Shown: positions 39,101-52,400 of the stretch, in pieces
Position numbering within the stretch: position 1 is the first letter of the stretch
How the letters are laid out: the number at the start of each line of letters is the position of its first letter
From: Podocnemis expansa
Lineage: Eukaryota > Chordata > Testudines > Podocnemididae
Length of the DNA stretch: 64,000 nucleotides
Direction of reading: 5' to 3'
NCBI GenBank assembly: GCA_007922195.1
Contig: ML682005.1
Span: 35,583,762 to 35,647,761, forward strand
Notes under the pieces: model-generated
What the model saw: only the letters and a program-made list of their open reading frames with translations
Database searches by the model: none
Told to the model about the DNA's origin: nothing
Translations under genes and position numbers: made by a program

Positions 39101-40389
39101 CAAGGTAAGAAAATAATTCAATTCCTGTTCACACTTACCATAAGGCAACAATTGCTGCTGCCAGTTTCAAAGGTAGCAGTGCCAAAATACCCACAAATTG
39201 CACTAATTCTTATTATCTTAAATATGAGTACTATGCAACTTTAGAAGTTCTCTAAAGCAGCCAGGTCAGTGCAGACTGAATCCAGAGCTTATTATGCACA
39301 ATGACTAAGCAAAAGAGAGAGAAAAGCTAAACAAGTGCAAAGAGTAAAGATTACACGCAGTAACTGAGCCAAAAAAGATTAAACCAGGGTATGCAAAAGA
39401 GAGATTACATAAGGCAGGTGCAGCACCCATTACAAATCCTGCCCTTGAATCAGTTAACAACTATGTGGGTAAAAGGCCAAAATAAAGATATTAACTGAGC
39501 ACTGAACTTGACTACCTTAAGATATTACATATGTTTAACAAACTGAACCAACAGAACCTGTTTGTTATGCAAGAAACTTTACTGCACACGTCCTCAGAAG
39601 AAGTGAATCCAGCTTCAGAAAAGCTTTTAGCATTTTCATGTATTTTATGCTTGAAAATAAATAGCCCTCAATACAAGAGGTAACCACTTCAAATACCTAT
39701 CTTCAAAAAAAAAAAAAAATTACATATGGTATTCTATTAGCTATGAGTTTTGCTGCTCAATATAGCAACAAATAGTAACAAGAAATAAAATTATGCTGGC
39801 TATTAACCAATTAGGAGCACCTATATTTATATCTACACACTTTATCTAATCTAAAGCACACAGAAGTCAGTTGGAAAGACTCACCAGACTTTAAAGGTAG
39901 TATCACTCACAACAGTAAAGTAGGCTGGTGTCTACATTAAAAGTGTTTGCTACTACACATACGATAGTACAGCTGCAACAACAAGTGTTCCCAGAGATGC
40001 AGTTTACACTAGCCAAAGAGTTCTTTTTGCTGGTATAACTTGAGCCAGTTCTTCAAATGGGATCAATCATAACGGCAAAAGGATTTTTTTTTCCCAGTAT
40101 GACTGCATCTATCTCCACTAGAGATCCAGATTTAATCCATAACCAATTGTTTCACAAGGACTGAGGAACTGCTCTCAGAGTAAGTGATTTCCTGCCCTCA
40201 CCCCTAGACATCCTGCATAGGGGTGCTTTAGCAGATGAAGTAACAGAATACAAAAGTTACCTGATACAAGTTCTACAGTCATTTAAGTTTTCAAAACTTG
40301 GAAGAATAATTTCAATTTTATCTTTGTACTTTTAAATTCTCAGGGCTGAAGGGAAGGTGGTGAAGGAGGAAACTGATTTTTCCTTTTAC

Positions 40390-40432
<43 letters not shown>

Positions 40433-43400
40433 ATGTTATATATGAGATGAGTGACCACAGACAAGTCACTTCCTCTCTGTGCAACCCTCTACCCCCCCTT
40501 TTTTTTTGTGAAAATAAGATAGTATTTATTCTTCTTTGCAAAGCACTAAGAACTATTAGTAATAAGACCAAAATTTTATTTTAACTGAATCTGTACAAGT
40601 TCTGGTCAGCTCCAACAAATACTTGAGATCCTCTTCAGCAGCAGTTCAGAACCTTCTCAAACCATCCCCCATATTTCACAAAATATTTTAGTTACGTGAC
40701 AAAACTAAAAGCTTCAACAATCAGTGTTAAGACACCATGCATGCATTACACTCAGACTGTTATATTTAAGCAGCACATGCCCCAACAATGTATGTCATCC
40801 ATGTTCTTCACTGTGTAGGTGTAACAATTATGCTACAAGCCCTGTATATCACTTGAGTTGCATCATACTTAGACCTGGGGGTGTGTTTCTCAGCTTGTGA
40901 AGACAATACTAGTGCTAGTTCTGCTTGACTTAACATGTTACAGTCTCTGCACAAAAGAATAAATGGACACAAACCTGACATCATAAATAACATTCAAAAA
41001 TCAATCAGGGAACACTTCAATCTCCCTGCTCATACCATGCAAGCTATGTTAATTGCTATACTCAAACAGTTTAATTACAAATCAAAGCCTCAAAAGAGAA
41101 AGCACAATATTAGAAATCACATGCAAATTTGATACCATTACCTTGGACTTGAACAGAGATATCTATTGGCTTTCTCATTACAAAAAGTGATGTTGCCCTA
41201 TCTCTACCTTCCCTCCTTCTAATATGTTGTTCCATACCGTTTGAATCTAAACTGCTTTGATTTGCCAGAAGTCTGACCCAATTCAATGACTTTCAGTCCC
41301 CTGCATTTATTTTTCTTCCCATTCTATAAGTTCTCCACATTCAAGCATCTGAAGTTGGATTTTCCTTTCACAAAGGCTCATGCAATAAATAAATTTGTTA
41401 GTCTTTGAAAGATGCCACAGGATTCCTTGTTTGTTTTGCTGAACTAGGCTAACATGGCTACCCCTTTGGAACATGTTACAACTGTACTACAGCTGGAGTA
41501 CTACAAGCTAGCTGCCCCAAACACGTGTCCATCCCAGTCCCTGGCAATGAACTCAGGCACCTAAGCCAAGCCACTTCATATTATAACAGCTACAGCACCA
41601 TTTTTAGCAAGCTCGCTCAATACAGGCACACGTACATTACCTGGGAATCATGCCCCAGCTTTACTGTAAACAAAATGATTCATACTCTCCATTTGGGGGT
41701 GGGGATTTATGACACTGTAGTCTACTCCTTGCATCCCACTAGTGTTTTAATCTGTCAACTCCCCAAATTCCATTTTTGAGGTAGCTGACTAGCCTCTTAT
41801 CTGATGAATTTTGTGGGGGACAAATTAATCAGGGCTCTCAACCTGGAAAGAGAGACCACCGATCCTCCCCAGTGATGAAGGCCCGTTCCCAGCTGAGACT
41901 CAAATTAGCAGAGAACGAGGTGTGGTTCAGGATTTATTATTCAGCTGAATAACTGCATCAGAGGGCAGCAAAGACGTGCTAGCCCCTCTGAGCAGGCCCC
42001 CCCAACAACTCGAGTGCAAGAGAGAGCCCCGAGGGGCAGCATCACAACACTTTTATCCAGTACAGTATGATAATGCTATGATAATGCTTACATGATTGAC
42101 AATGTTTTAGAGACCCTTATATGGTTACATTAACATTATTAAATACATATTAATGATTAAAGAATGCATATAATTATCCCCGCCTTTGTTTACTGTTGAC
42201 ATCATTTGCATTATTCTGGGCAGCCGCAGTACCTGCAAACTCATTAATTTTTGCCTAGAGATGCTGACCTTACATTCTTGTGAGGCTATGGTGCCAAGAA
42301 GGGTGAGCAGGAGATAGGAGGCAATACTCCCTTTTCAGTTAGAACAAAGACAGGACTGTCTAGCTTACATTCCTTGTCCAGATGGTCAGGAGAAAAAGCA
42401 TGAGAAAGGGGAGATAACACACTTTAACTATCAACTCTAGGCCGCTTGTTAAAGAAACTTAGATACATGACTTGCCAGAGAAACGACCCCACTACCATAG
42501 CAACCCACGGCTCCAACAAGACCTACACTTTAGCACCTTTCTCACTGTCCTACAGAAGAGATTACATATAATTTTTCTTACAATTTCCAAATGTGACATC
42601 AGAGTGCCGAATCAATTGAAACTGACTGAGTCAGACATAATACCTTTTTTACCTTTAAAAACTGTATTTAAGAACAACAAATTTTAGGGATGCAAATCCT
42701 CTAAGCTGATAATTTGATAACCTGAACAGGAAACGGAGGATCAACTAAACACTAAAACCAGTGTAATAAGTCTGTTTCTATTATGGATCAGATCCAGAGT
42801 CTTCAAAAGGGACAAGCACATTTCAGATTTTTATTCGGCTCAACCTTTTCCTCTATCAAATATGTGTTTCCAAGGGTCTGATCCAGTTCCCTCATTAAAT
42901 TAATTGGAGATTTGCCATTAACAGGCCACAATGTGTATTGGTCTTTATTTTACAGAGGGAAAAGTACTCTTCAGTTCATCACACTGGACTTGCTGATTAA
43001 CATAAGAAACACACATCCAAAACCAAACAGGCATCCCTCAAAATCTGCTATTTACCACTTACTGTAGTTTACCTTCTATACCTGCAATATAAAATCGTAA
43101 ATAGCTTAAAAATTCAAAGTGCACCAGGCTCTCAAACTAGGTCATGACCATACTACTCCCTAAAGGCAGGACCTGAAGCTATGGAAAAGGCATCTCAAGT
43201 ATTTTGGGCCCTGAACTGTACAGGTTGAGAACCATGTAAGTGGGGGAGGGAGAGGAGCACATTTAAAAGCCTCAATTATACCTGAAAAGCTGTATTGAGA
43301 ATTTTATCTCACATCTAGGACTTTGAGAAAAATAGCTCTCCTCGAGCTGGAATCTTTGCTGACCGTCTCTAATGATCAAGAGAGAAATCTGTTCAATAAA

Positions 43401-46400
43401 CTTCTTCACGTTTCAGAAAATTCTCTATAGTCTTAAATGTTTTGTTTTGTTTTTTAAATAAAAAACAACAACAACAAAAAGCTGTTGGGTCTTCATTGTC
43501 ATCTCCTCCAGAACCCAGAATGTAACCTGTCCATCTCCAGTACCCATAAGCAGTGTGGACTGATTGAGATCAACATGATTAAAATTGCTGACTTCAATCA
43601 TAATTTATGTAAGCAAGCAGGAAACCTTGATTTAAATAATCTTAATCATGTTTTGCAATTGTATTTTAGTTACTTCCCTAATGAAAGATTGATTCACTCT
43701 GACTGGTAACTATTAAAACAGGCTAATTTGCAACTGAAGATCGTCTTCACACCAATTTTGATTTTTTTTTTTGCTATTCAAGAGAATCTACTATATCTAA
43801 ACACATTTGTTTAAACAATTATATAGCTTAAAATACATTTATTCTGATTCTTAATTTTATATGTATGTTAGAAAATTATGAATAATATACACTTTATTTA
43901 CTAGATGAAGAAACATACAGGGGGGACCCGTTAACACGCAACCGGTTAGCGTGTGGATCCGCTTAACGCATACTCCGGTCATGTGCCCCAAAGGCAGGAA
44001 GTTAACGCACGGGACTCAGTAACGTGCGCTGCCTACAAGCGGAACTTAGCTGGGGCAGGAAACACGTGGAGTGAACCTTACCAGTGCTGCCTTTTTCTTT
44101 TCAGGTGCCTTGGACAGAGTTTTCAGGCTGGCAGGGAACAGCGAGGATCCAGATGCGTCCCCAGCTGCTTCTGGACGAGCTGTGAAGCTTCCATCACAAG
44201 GGCCATCTGGATCCACTCTCCCCCCCCCCCCCGCAGCTTGCCGGTGCGGTGGAAGCTCCTCCGCTTGTCTGGTGGCAGAGGGGCACAAATCCAGATCCCT
44301 GCAGAAGCTCTGCACCATCACCAGCAGGCTGGGGAATCTGGATCCGTCCCCAGCTGCCAGGACAAGCGGAGGAACTTCCGACGCACTGGCAAGCTGCGGG
44401 GGGGCAGGGGGATCCAGATGGCCCCCGCGACGGAAGCTTCCCAGCTCGACCAGAAGCAGCTGGGGACGCATCTGGATCCCCGCTGCTCCCTGCCAGCCCG
44501 AAGACTGTGTCTTTGGGCTACTTAGGGTCCCCTTGGTGCTGGCTCTACTGATTTGTGCAGGGGAAGTGGTGTCTGCTGCGTGTGCATGTGCAGAACTTGG
44601 TCCTTTTTGCCAACAGTTCGCTTAACGCGCGATCACTGGGGCTTGTCCCCCCCACTCCCGTGCGTTAACGGGTCCCCACTGTATTTTACTTCCATCAAGA
44701 TTTGGATGCAAATTCAATTAAAATGAAAAATTGCATTTTACTTATTTAAACAAAACTACCATGAACATGTTAGATATAATTTTTAGAAGTTTACCAGAAC
44801 ACGTTTCCCTTTTCAAAACTAATTCATTAAACATACATATCATCCGTAGTTAAATTTCTGTTTCTGGTTACCATGTCCCCTTCAACATTTTAGAACTAGC
44901 AGGTCTCATTCCTTCACATCTACCAGTAGATTTTATTTAAAGAGGAAAACAAGTTTGTACTTCTTCCAACTTCCAAAGGGGCAGCCATGTTAGTCTAGCA
45001 AAGCCAAAAAAAAAAAAGCAAGGAGTCTTGTGGCACTTAAAGACTAACAGATTTATTTATCACATGAGCTTTCATGGGATAAAATCCCACTTTGTCAGAT
45101 GCTTTGAAGAGGGGGAACATACAGAATAGGATGAAAATAAATGCAGGGGAGTGTAAGACATGCAATCAGTTCATACTGCAACAGCAAATCAGAGCATTTG
45201 TAAGGATTCAAACTCTAGGAAACAGCACACAGAGGGAGGGTGAAGCCAAATTACCCGTTATAATGTGAAATGATTAAGTCTTGCTTTCACACAATCTAAT
45301 TTGCATAATAGTTCGATTTTGGCTGTTTCTCTTTGAAGTCTTGATGTCCCATTGATTTTCTTAAGGACCATCATTAACAAATCATTAATGGAGTGATTAG
45401 GAAGTGCTTAGCAACTGGGTTTTTTGTGTTGTGATTTCTGATGTCAGTTTTGTGCCCATTTCACTCCACAATCAAACTGAGCCTGGAACACTCCACACAG
45501 GAGATCCACTTTCTGGACACTACAGTACAAATTAGGGATGGACACATCTACACCACTCTCTACCAAAAACCTGCTGATCAGTATAGTTATCTACATCCCT
45601 TGAGCTTCCCATCCTAAACACACCACGTGATCCATTGTCTATAGCAGACGTGGCCAAACTGTGGCTCGGGAGCCATATGTGGCTCTTGAATGAAAACGTG
45701 TAGCTCATGGAAGAACATCAGCAAATCAATTTAGTAGGTAAAAATATATGGCTGTATGCCTCCGTGCGGTTCTCGAAGGTTTAATAATCAACTTGTGTGG
45801 CTCTTGGGTTGCGTAAGTTGGGCCACCCCTGGTCTATAGCCAAGCCCTAAGATATAACCGCATTTGCTCTGATCCCTCAGACAGAGAAACAGACATCTTC
45901 AGGATCTCTGTCAAGCTTTCTTAAAACCACAGTACCCACCTGGGGAAGTAAAGAAACAGGTTGACAGGGCCAGACGGGTACCCTTAGTCAACTACTACAG
46001 GAAAGGCCCAAAAAAGAAAAACAAACTGGTCACCACATACGACCCTCAAGTCAGACCTCTACAACAGATCATTAAGGACCTCCAGCCTATTTTAAATAAG
46101 ATACCCCTCACTCTCCCTAGCCTTGGGAGACAGACCTCTCCTCACCAACAGACAACTCCTAAACTTTAAACAGATACTCACAAGCAACTACAGACCTAAC
46201 AACAAAAACATTAAAGCAGGCACATATCCCTGCAACAAACCACACTGCCAACTTTGTCCACGTTATCTGCACAGAAGACACCACCATAGGGCCTAATCAT
46301 GCCAGATGCTCCATCAGAGTCTTTCACCTGCTCATCCACTAATGTGATGCCATCATGTGACAGAAGTGTCCCCACACCTTGTACATTGGACAAACAGGAC

Positions 46401-49400
46401 AGTCCCTACGCAGAAAAATAAATGGGCACAAAACTGACATCAGAAATCACAACGCACCAAAAAAAAACAGTTGCTGAGCACTGCCTAATCACTCTATTAA
46501 TGACTTGTTAACGACGGTCATCAAGAAAATCAAAGGGGCATCAAGACTTCAAAGAGAAAGCCAAAATTGAACTAATATGCAAATTAGATTGTGTGAAAGC
46601 GCAGGACTTAATCATGATTATGGATTTTTTTTCACATTATAATGGGTAATTTGACTTCACCCTCCCTCTGCGTGGGTGAAGAGTTTGAATCCTTACAAAT
46701 GCTCTGATTTGCTCTTGCAGCATGACCTGATCCCATGTCTTACACTCCCCTGCATTTATTTTCATCCCATTCTGTAAATTCCCCTCTTCAAAGCATCTGA
46801 CAAAGTGGGATTTTATCCCATGAAAGCTCATGCGATAAATAAATCTGTTGGTCTTTAAGTGCTACAAGACACCTGGCTTTTTCTTCTTTCTCCAACTTAA
46901 CTTTGAATGAACTAATCACTGAATTGAATGACATGAACTGAAAGGCAGGAGGTGTTCTTTGCATCTGCATAAAAGGCTAGGCTGTCAAAAGCTAGTTTTG
47001 CACTTCAACAAACACTGGTTCTAGATGCATAGTCATCAACTTTCAGCACTTGAGTAGTCTGACTTTCTTTTTAAAAAAACATTTAAATTAAAAATGGAAT
47101 TTTAAAAATAATTTTTAATCCACCCTACCCATCAGTTATACATTATTGTGCACCCCAACAATTCAAAAGTATTTGGAAGGAATGATGATGATCTTCTCTT
47201 CAAGGCATGGAACATAGACTTAAAGGGTCTTTTGCCAGACTCCTTGTACGACCTTTGGCTAACCAAGCTCTGCCCCAGTTTCCTCACTTGCACAACAGAG
47301 ATATTACGGTTTTAACTCACAGGAGGTATACCTGAAATGTGCTAGGTAAGTACTAGGTATCTGGTTCTTCTTGAACTGTTTTTAAACTCAGGCATACAAA
47401 TCTATTACTCCCCCTCCATTTGATTCAAGCATTTCTTTTAAGAAATTACATTCTGGCAAGGAATCACTGCATACAAATCTTAAGTCCTTTCATCCTCAAA
47501 ACAGGCAATTCTCTCTCCAGCTAGCAGGAAACTATTATTTCAAGGTGATACATTTGTCTATTCTGCTTTGGAAAAGTACACAGACAACAAAACAAGCCAA
47601 AGAAATCAGATGTTGCAGAAAGGTATTCTTCTGCACTACTAGGTTTGTTAGTGTGCACATGCCAGAAGACAACAAAATTGCAACAGCGATTTACATATTA
47701 ACAGGAATGCAGTGAACATTTTTAAGATGCAGCATGAGGGGAAGGGGCGTAGAAAGGAAGTTAATGGCTTGGGCTACACTACAGTACAAGGGTCAGCAAC
47801 CCTCGGCTCCAGAGACACATGCTGCTCTTTAAGAGCTGCCTTGCAGCTCCGTAGATGCGGGCCAGCAGGAGGGCGCCCAGCCAGCTGCACGGCGGCCTCT
47901 GGCCTTGGGGGAGAGGCCCGCTGGGGCAGAGGCTACACTGCCCTCCCTGTGCACTTCTCTGCTCTTAACACAGAGCGGCCATATGGAGGATGCTGCTCTG
48001 CATCGAGGGCAGGGTGGCCTCCGCCCCCAGCTGCCCCACCTCCCCGTGGCTGACTGCCCCTCCCCAGGGGCGGACAGCGGCCACGCCAAGCCGCTGCTTT
48101 TGGAGCAGGCCTTTAGCAGAGTTTGGGCTACTTTGCCCCCAAAGCAGAACAGAGGCTGCCTCACCCCCAGGCCCTGGAGCTGGCCTGTTCAGCGCTGGGG
48201 AGCCCAGGGGCGAAGCGGCCTAAACTCTCCCGAGCTGGCCGCTCCAGGGTCAGGAACAGCCTGGCCAGATAAGGGAAAGGAGCCTGGGGGACGGGGGAGA
48301 GGGGCAGGGTGAGTGGACGGCAAGGGATCGGGGTGGGGGAGTCAGTAGGCAAGTCAGGGAGCTGGTGGGCAGTGCCCCAGGGAGGATCGGGGAGCTGGCA
48401 GGAAAGGCCCCAGGGATCTGGGTGGTCAGGGAGCTGGCAGGCAGGGAAGGCGCCTGGGTGCTGGGGTCTCTGGGAGCAAGCAGGCCCCCAGTGGGGAAGG
48501 GTCTCAATGAGAGACTGTAACACTGATTGTATTTTGGAAGAGGTAGGGTGGCAGGCTGCCTCAGGGGCAGAGCAGCACAGCTACATGCAGCTCTCTGAAT
48601 ACTTGTTATGGGGGGGGGGGGAGCGCAGGGGAGAAATGACTCCACTCTTTTGGGTTGCCGACCCCTGCTAGAGTAGGTTCAAATCTACACCAAATTTAAT
48701 GGACAGGAATGAGTTCTCAATATCTCTGGAGAGCAAATCCTAAGATGGCCATCAATTTTTTGCTCCGTTATATGAAACCTCCATTTGCCTAACCATGTTA
48801 CTACACTGGCTCAGACAACTGAAAAAAAATCAGTTGTGGCACATCCAATGGAACCATTCAGTCTTCTAATACAAGGTGATAATACCCAGCCAGGATAGCC
48901 CAGTGTCCCCTCAGCTGCCAGTGTGTTGCAATGCCTTCACAGAATCAACTGGAAGGGACCTTCAGAAGTCAAGTCCAGGCCTCTGAGCTGTGACAAGATC
49001 AAATAAATCTAGACCATCTCAAATCTATTCTTTAAAGCATTCAGCGATAGAGATGCCAAATCCTCCCATATAAGCCTATACCAGTGATTATGTACCCTTC
49101 TAGTTCCTCCTAGTCAACAGTACGTTAAGACATCAGAAGAGTCACACGCAGGGGCCCAAAAGCAGCTAAGAAGCAGAGAAGAAATACAAATGCTTTGAAC
49201 CTTATTAAATGATGACCTACTAAGGCAGAATCTTGGTTTAATAGGGCTACTTGGTTCTGCCATGAGTGCAGGGAACTGGACTCGATAACCTGTTGTGGTC
49301 CCTTCCAGTTTCTGTGATTCCCCCAGATTCATTAGCCCACATAAATGTACACACCAATAATGAGATCTTTTTTTAAATAAAAAACTATTAATTTAGAACA

Positions 49401-52400
49401 GTTAGTTGAGAAATAAATGCCCATTTCTTTCACTTGAATTTGTTTCTATGTACCTCTTCAATCAGTAATGCCACTGAAATACAGCCTTTAAGCCAATAAA
49501 GCTCAGTTTCAGAAACACGTACTGTAAGATGTTAAATACAACCTCAGAACTTTAAGATTATGGTCCCAATAATCTGTTTACTTTTTTTTAAGTGGCCATG
49601 TAGAGAAATATCTTCACTTTTGTACAAGTTGATGCATAAAGTGCTCTTGCAAAAGGTTTCTGTTTCAAATAAACAGTGCTGCAATTCTTCAATTTACTTT
49701 CCCACCGTCATTAGAAAAATTACAGGATTTGAAAGAATTACAGGCATGTGTCAATGTACTGCTTGACCAGGGAGAACTTGTACTCTCTCCCTAGAACAGG
49801 GGTCAGCAACCCGAAAGAGCAGAAGAGCCATCCCCCTTCCACCCCCACCACCACAACCACATGCGCCTGAGCTGGCCCAGCAGCCACACCACAGACCCTA
49901 CCGTTGGCGGGGGGGGGGGGGGTGCAGGCAGTACGCACGCCCTCCGTCTCTCCTTCACTCCGCTAGTGGGGCAGAGCAGCTCTGCCCTGCCTACCGCCAG
50001 CAGGCCATCTCTCCTAAGAGCAGCCAGCAGAGAGCTGCAGCTTGCAGTGGCGAAGCCCTGGAATGGCCCCTCTGTGGAGTTCAGGCTGCTTCGACCCAGC
50101 CACCCCAGGCCTGAATGGGCCCGATCCAGGACCTGGGGGCAAAGTGGCCTCTGTTCAGGCCTGGAGTGGCTGGGTCCAAGTGGCCCGAACTCTGCAGAGG
50201 GGCCATTCCAGGGCCCCACCTCCACAAGCTGCAGCTCTCCACTGGCCGCTCTTAGGAGGCACGGACAGCTGTGGGTGGGCAGAGCAGAGCTGCTCTGCCC
50301 CACCGGTGGAGGGAAGGATGGAGGGAGTGCGTGCTGCCCGTACACCCCCTGCCAGCGCTAGAGGCTGCGGCACAACTGCTGGGCTGCTTCTGGCTCATGC
50401 AGTTGTGGTGGGATGGTGGGGGCAACACCGGCACCCCTGATTCAGCCATGATGCTGGGGCCAGCCAGGAGTCCCCAGAGTACACCTGGCGACCTGGAAGA
50501 GGTTGCCAGGGAGCCAGAAGGGGACACTCAGGGAGCCGCAGGTGGCTCATCAAGCCTGTGTTGCTGATTCCTGCCCTCAAATGATGTTGAAATATGGGAG
50601 ACATACAGACACACTAAATGGCCTTAACAGTACAGTGCTGGAGCCACCAAGCTTTTGGTCTTCATGATCAAAACATGCTCTCATTGGAGCATCACACAAA
50701 TGATCTTCCAAACTAACAAAGTTGCAGCACCTTTTAAAAAAATACAGTTTCCACACATGAGCAAGGTGACTGCAGTTCTACATATGAACCAACTGCTTAA
50801 AAAAAAAAAAAAAAAAAAAAAAAAGAAATCTGAAAACAAACATCTATTACAAACATCAGCTTCACCTCTGCACAAAAATTACTAAAAACCCAGAAGTCAT
50901 ACATACTGTGGTGCTATCAACATCAAATTGTGCACATCAAAAAAGATAAACAGCACATAACAGGCCTCCATCTGCCTCCAGGACATCATACACTTTGAGC
51001 CAAAAATGTCCTTCAGTCACACAAGGGTAAGGGCAAAATTTGACCCAGAGCAACAGATGTGTTCCTTTGCTGGCTAAACAACATTTGCGCTTCATCCTGT
51101 AAGTTCTGGTTATGAACAAGGAAACTCTCACACATTATTTATAGCTTACTCATCTCTTCCATATATATTAAAAACCAGAATAAATTTCACTGTACACTAG
51201 AAGTAAGGCATGTTGACTTGAAGACATTTCTACAGAGGCGGTTTAATATTTACAAACTGCATTAACACACATTGGGAAGAGAACTTTATAAGCGGCTGTT
51301 TCTTAGCAAACATTTCTTTTGTTGCCAGAAATTTAGCAAATTTGTCAAAAGGTTTTGCTAACACTACTGCCTGCCAGGTGAATGCTGTCTCATTCAGACA
51401 GAAGTATTAATTTCACCATCAGCATAAAACCTCCCTCCACTCACAGGATTTCATCAATTACACATGGACCCTCCCTGCACAAGCAAGCATGAGAGCTATC
51501 ATTCACCACAGCTGTAGTCCACCAATAGCAGAAGCAGGAGCAGCAATAGGCTGACCCATGTTATAAACCCCCAAAACTGGGAAAAATGCATGACCTGTGT
51601 ATGAGCCCCCCCCCCCCCGCCATGTCTGACCCCCTTCCCTAAACACCCTGCCCGCGCCTCCAGCTTCTGCTGCATCCCCAACCCCCTTCCCTAAACACCC
51701 GTGTCACCAGCCTCCCAAATCCCCAAGGCTTCTCCCCTACCCCCCCACCAGCTTCTTCCAAATCCCCAAGGCTCCTCCCTAACCCCCTAATCATGCCACT
51801 CTGCTCCAGCTTCCCTGTGTCCCTGCCACACCCCCCCACCATGCCACTCTGCTCCAGTTTCCCAGGGTCCCTGCTACTCCCCCCCCCCCCACCACGCCAC
51901 TCTGCTCTGGCACCCCGTGCCCATCCTAACCCTCCCCTCCTCCCATGCTGCTCTGCTCCGGTTTCCCCAGGCCCCTCCTAAACCCTCTCCCCATGCCGCT
52001 CTGCTCCAGCTTCCCCAGGCCCCTCCTACCACTCCCCCACCATGCCGCCGTCTTCCCCAGAGTCCCCAGGTCCCTCCCTAGCCCTCCCGCCCTGATACTG
52101 GCTCCCTCAGGCTGACCACCCCACCCAGGGGCCCCTTACCTGGCCACTCTGGAGGCCATACCACATGCTGCAGCTTCCAGCTTGAGCATGCTCCAAGCAT
52201 GCTCAGGACAGGAGATTTCAAAATCCCAGCAACCATATATATTGCAGGTATAAGCTGAGCACCTTTTTCAAAGCAGATTCAGGGCTCTCAATTGTCAGCT
52301 TATACACGAGTACAGACAGTAGACATGTCTCACTTTATCACCACAACACCTAACCCTACACAGATTAAGGCTACTTTATTCCATTCTCCTTCCGCAATTA

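Larger units (their letters stand above)
44973..46890 (+). mobile_element. Penelope-like element with inverted terminal copies
   Basis: Flanked by exact TCCAACTT copies (44,965-44,972 and 46,891-46,898). 44,973-45,460 is antisense to the element's 3' part and 45,461-46,890 is sense. The sense part encodes, with many stops, the C-terminal reverse-transcriptase region (about 45,470-45,640, with '[20 protein letters not shown]'), a Cys-rich linker (about 46,215-46,260) and a GIY-YIG endonuclease at about 46,378-46,450 ([18 protein letters not shown]). GIY-YIG after RT is diagnostic of Penelope-like elements. The two 3' copies face each other as arms of about 470-490 bp. The frame is dead. A hAT MITE is inserted at 45,645. 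Confidence 0.9.

Noticed and set aside
41880..42450. Possible antisense LTR ('CAGGATTTATTATTC', 'GAGCAGGCCCCCCCAACAACTCGAG')
   Set aside because: There is an AATAAA on the minus strand, but I could not find terminal TG/CA edges or a target duplication.
47712..48671. Several overlapping open frames of 110-135 codons on both strands
   Set aside because: All fall within the GC-rich hAT element at 47,787-48,667, and none shows domain-like sequence.
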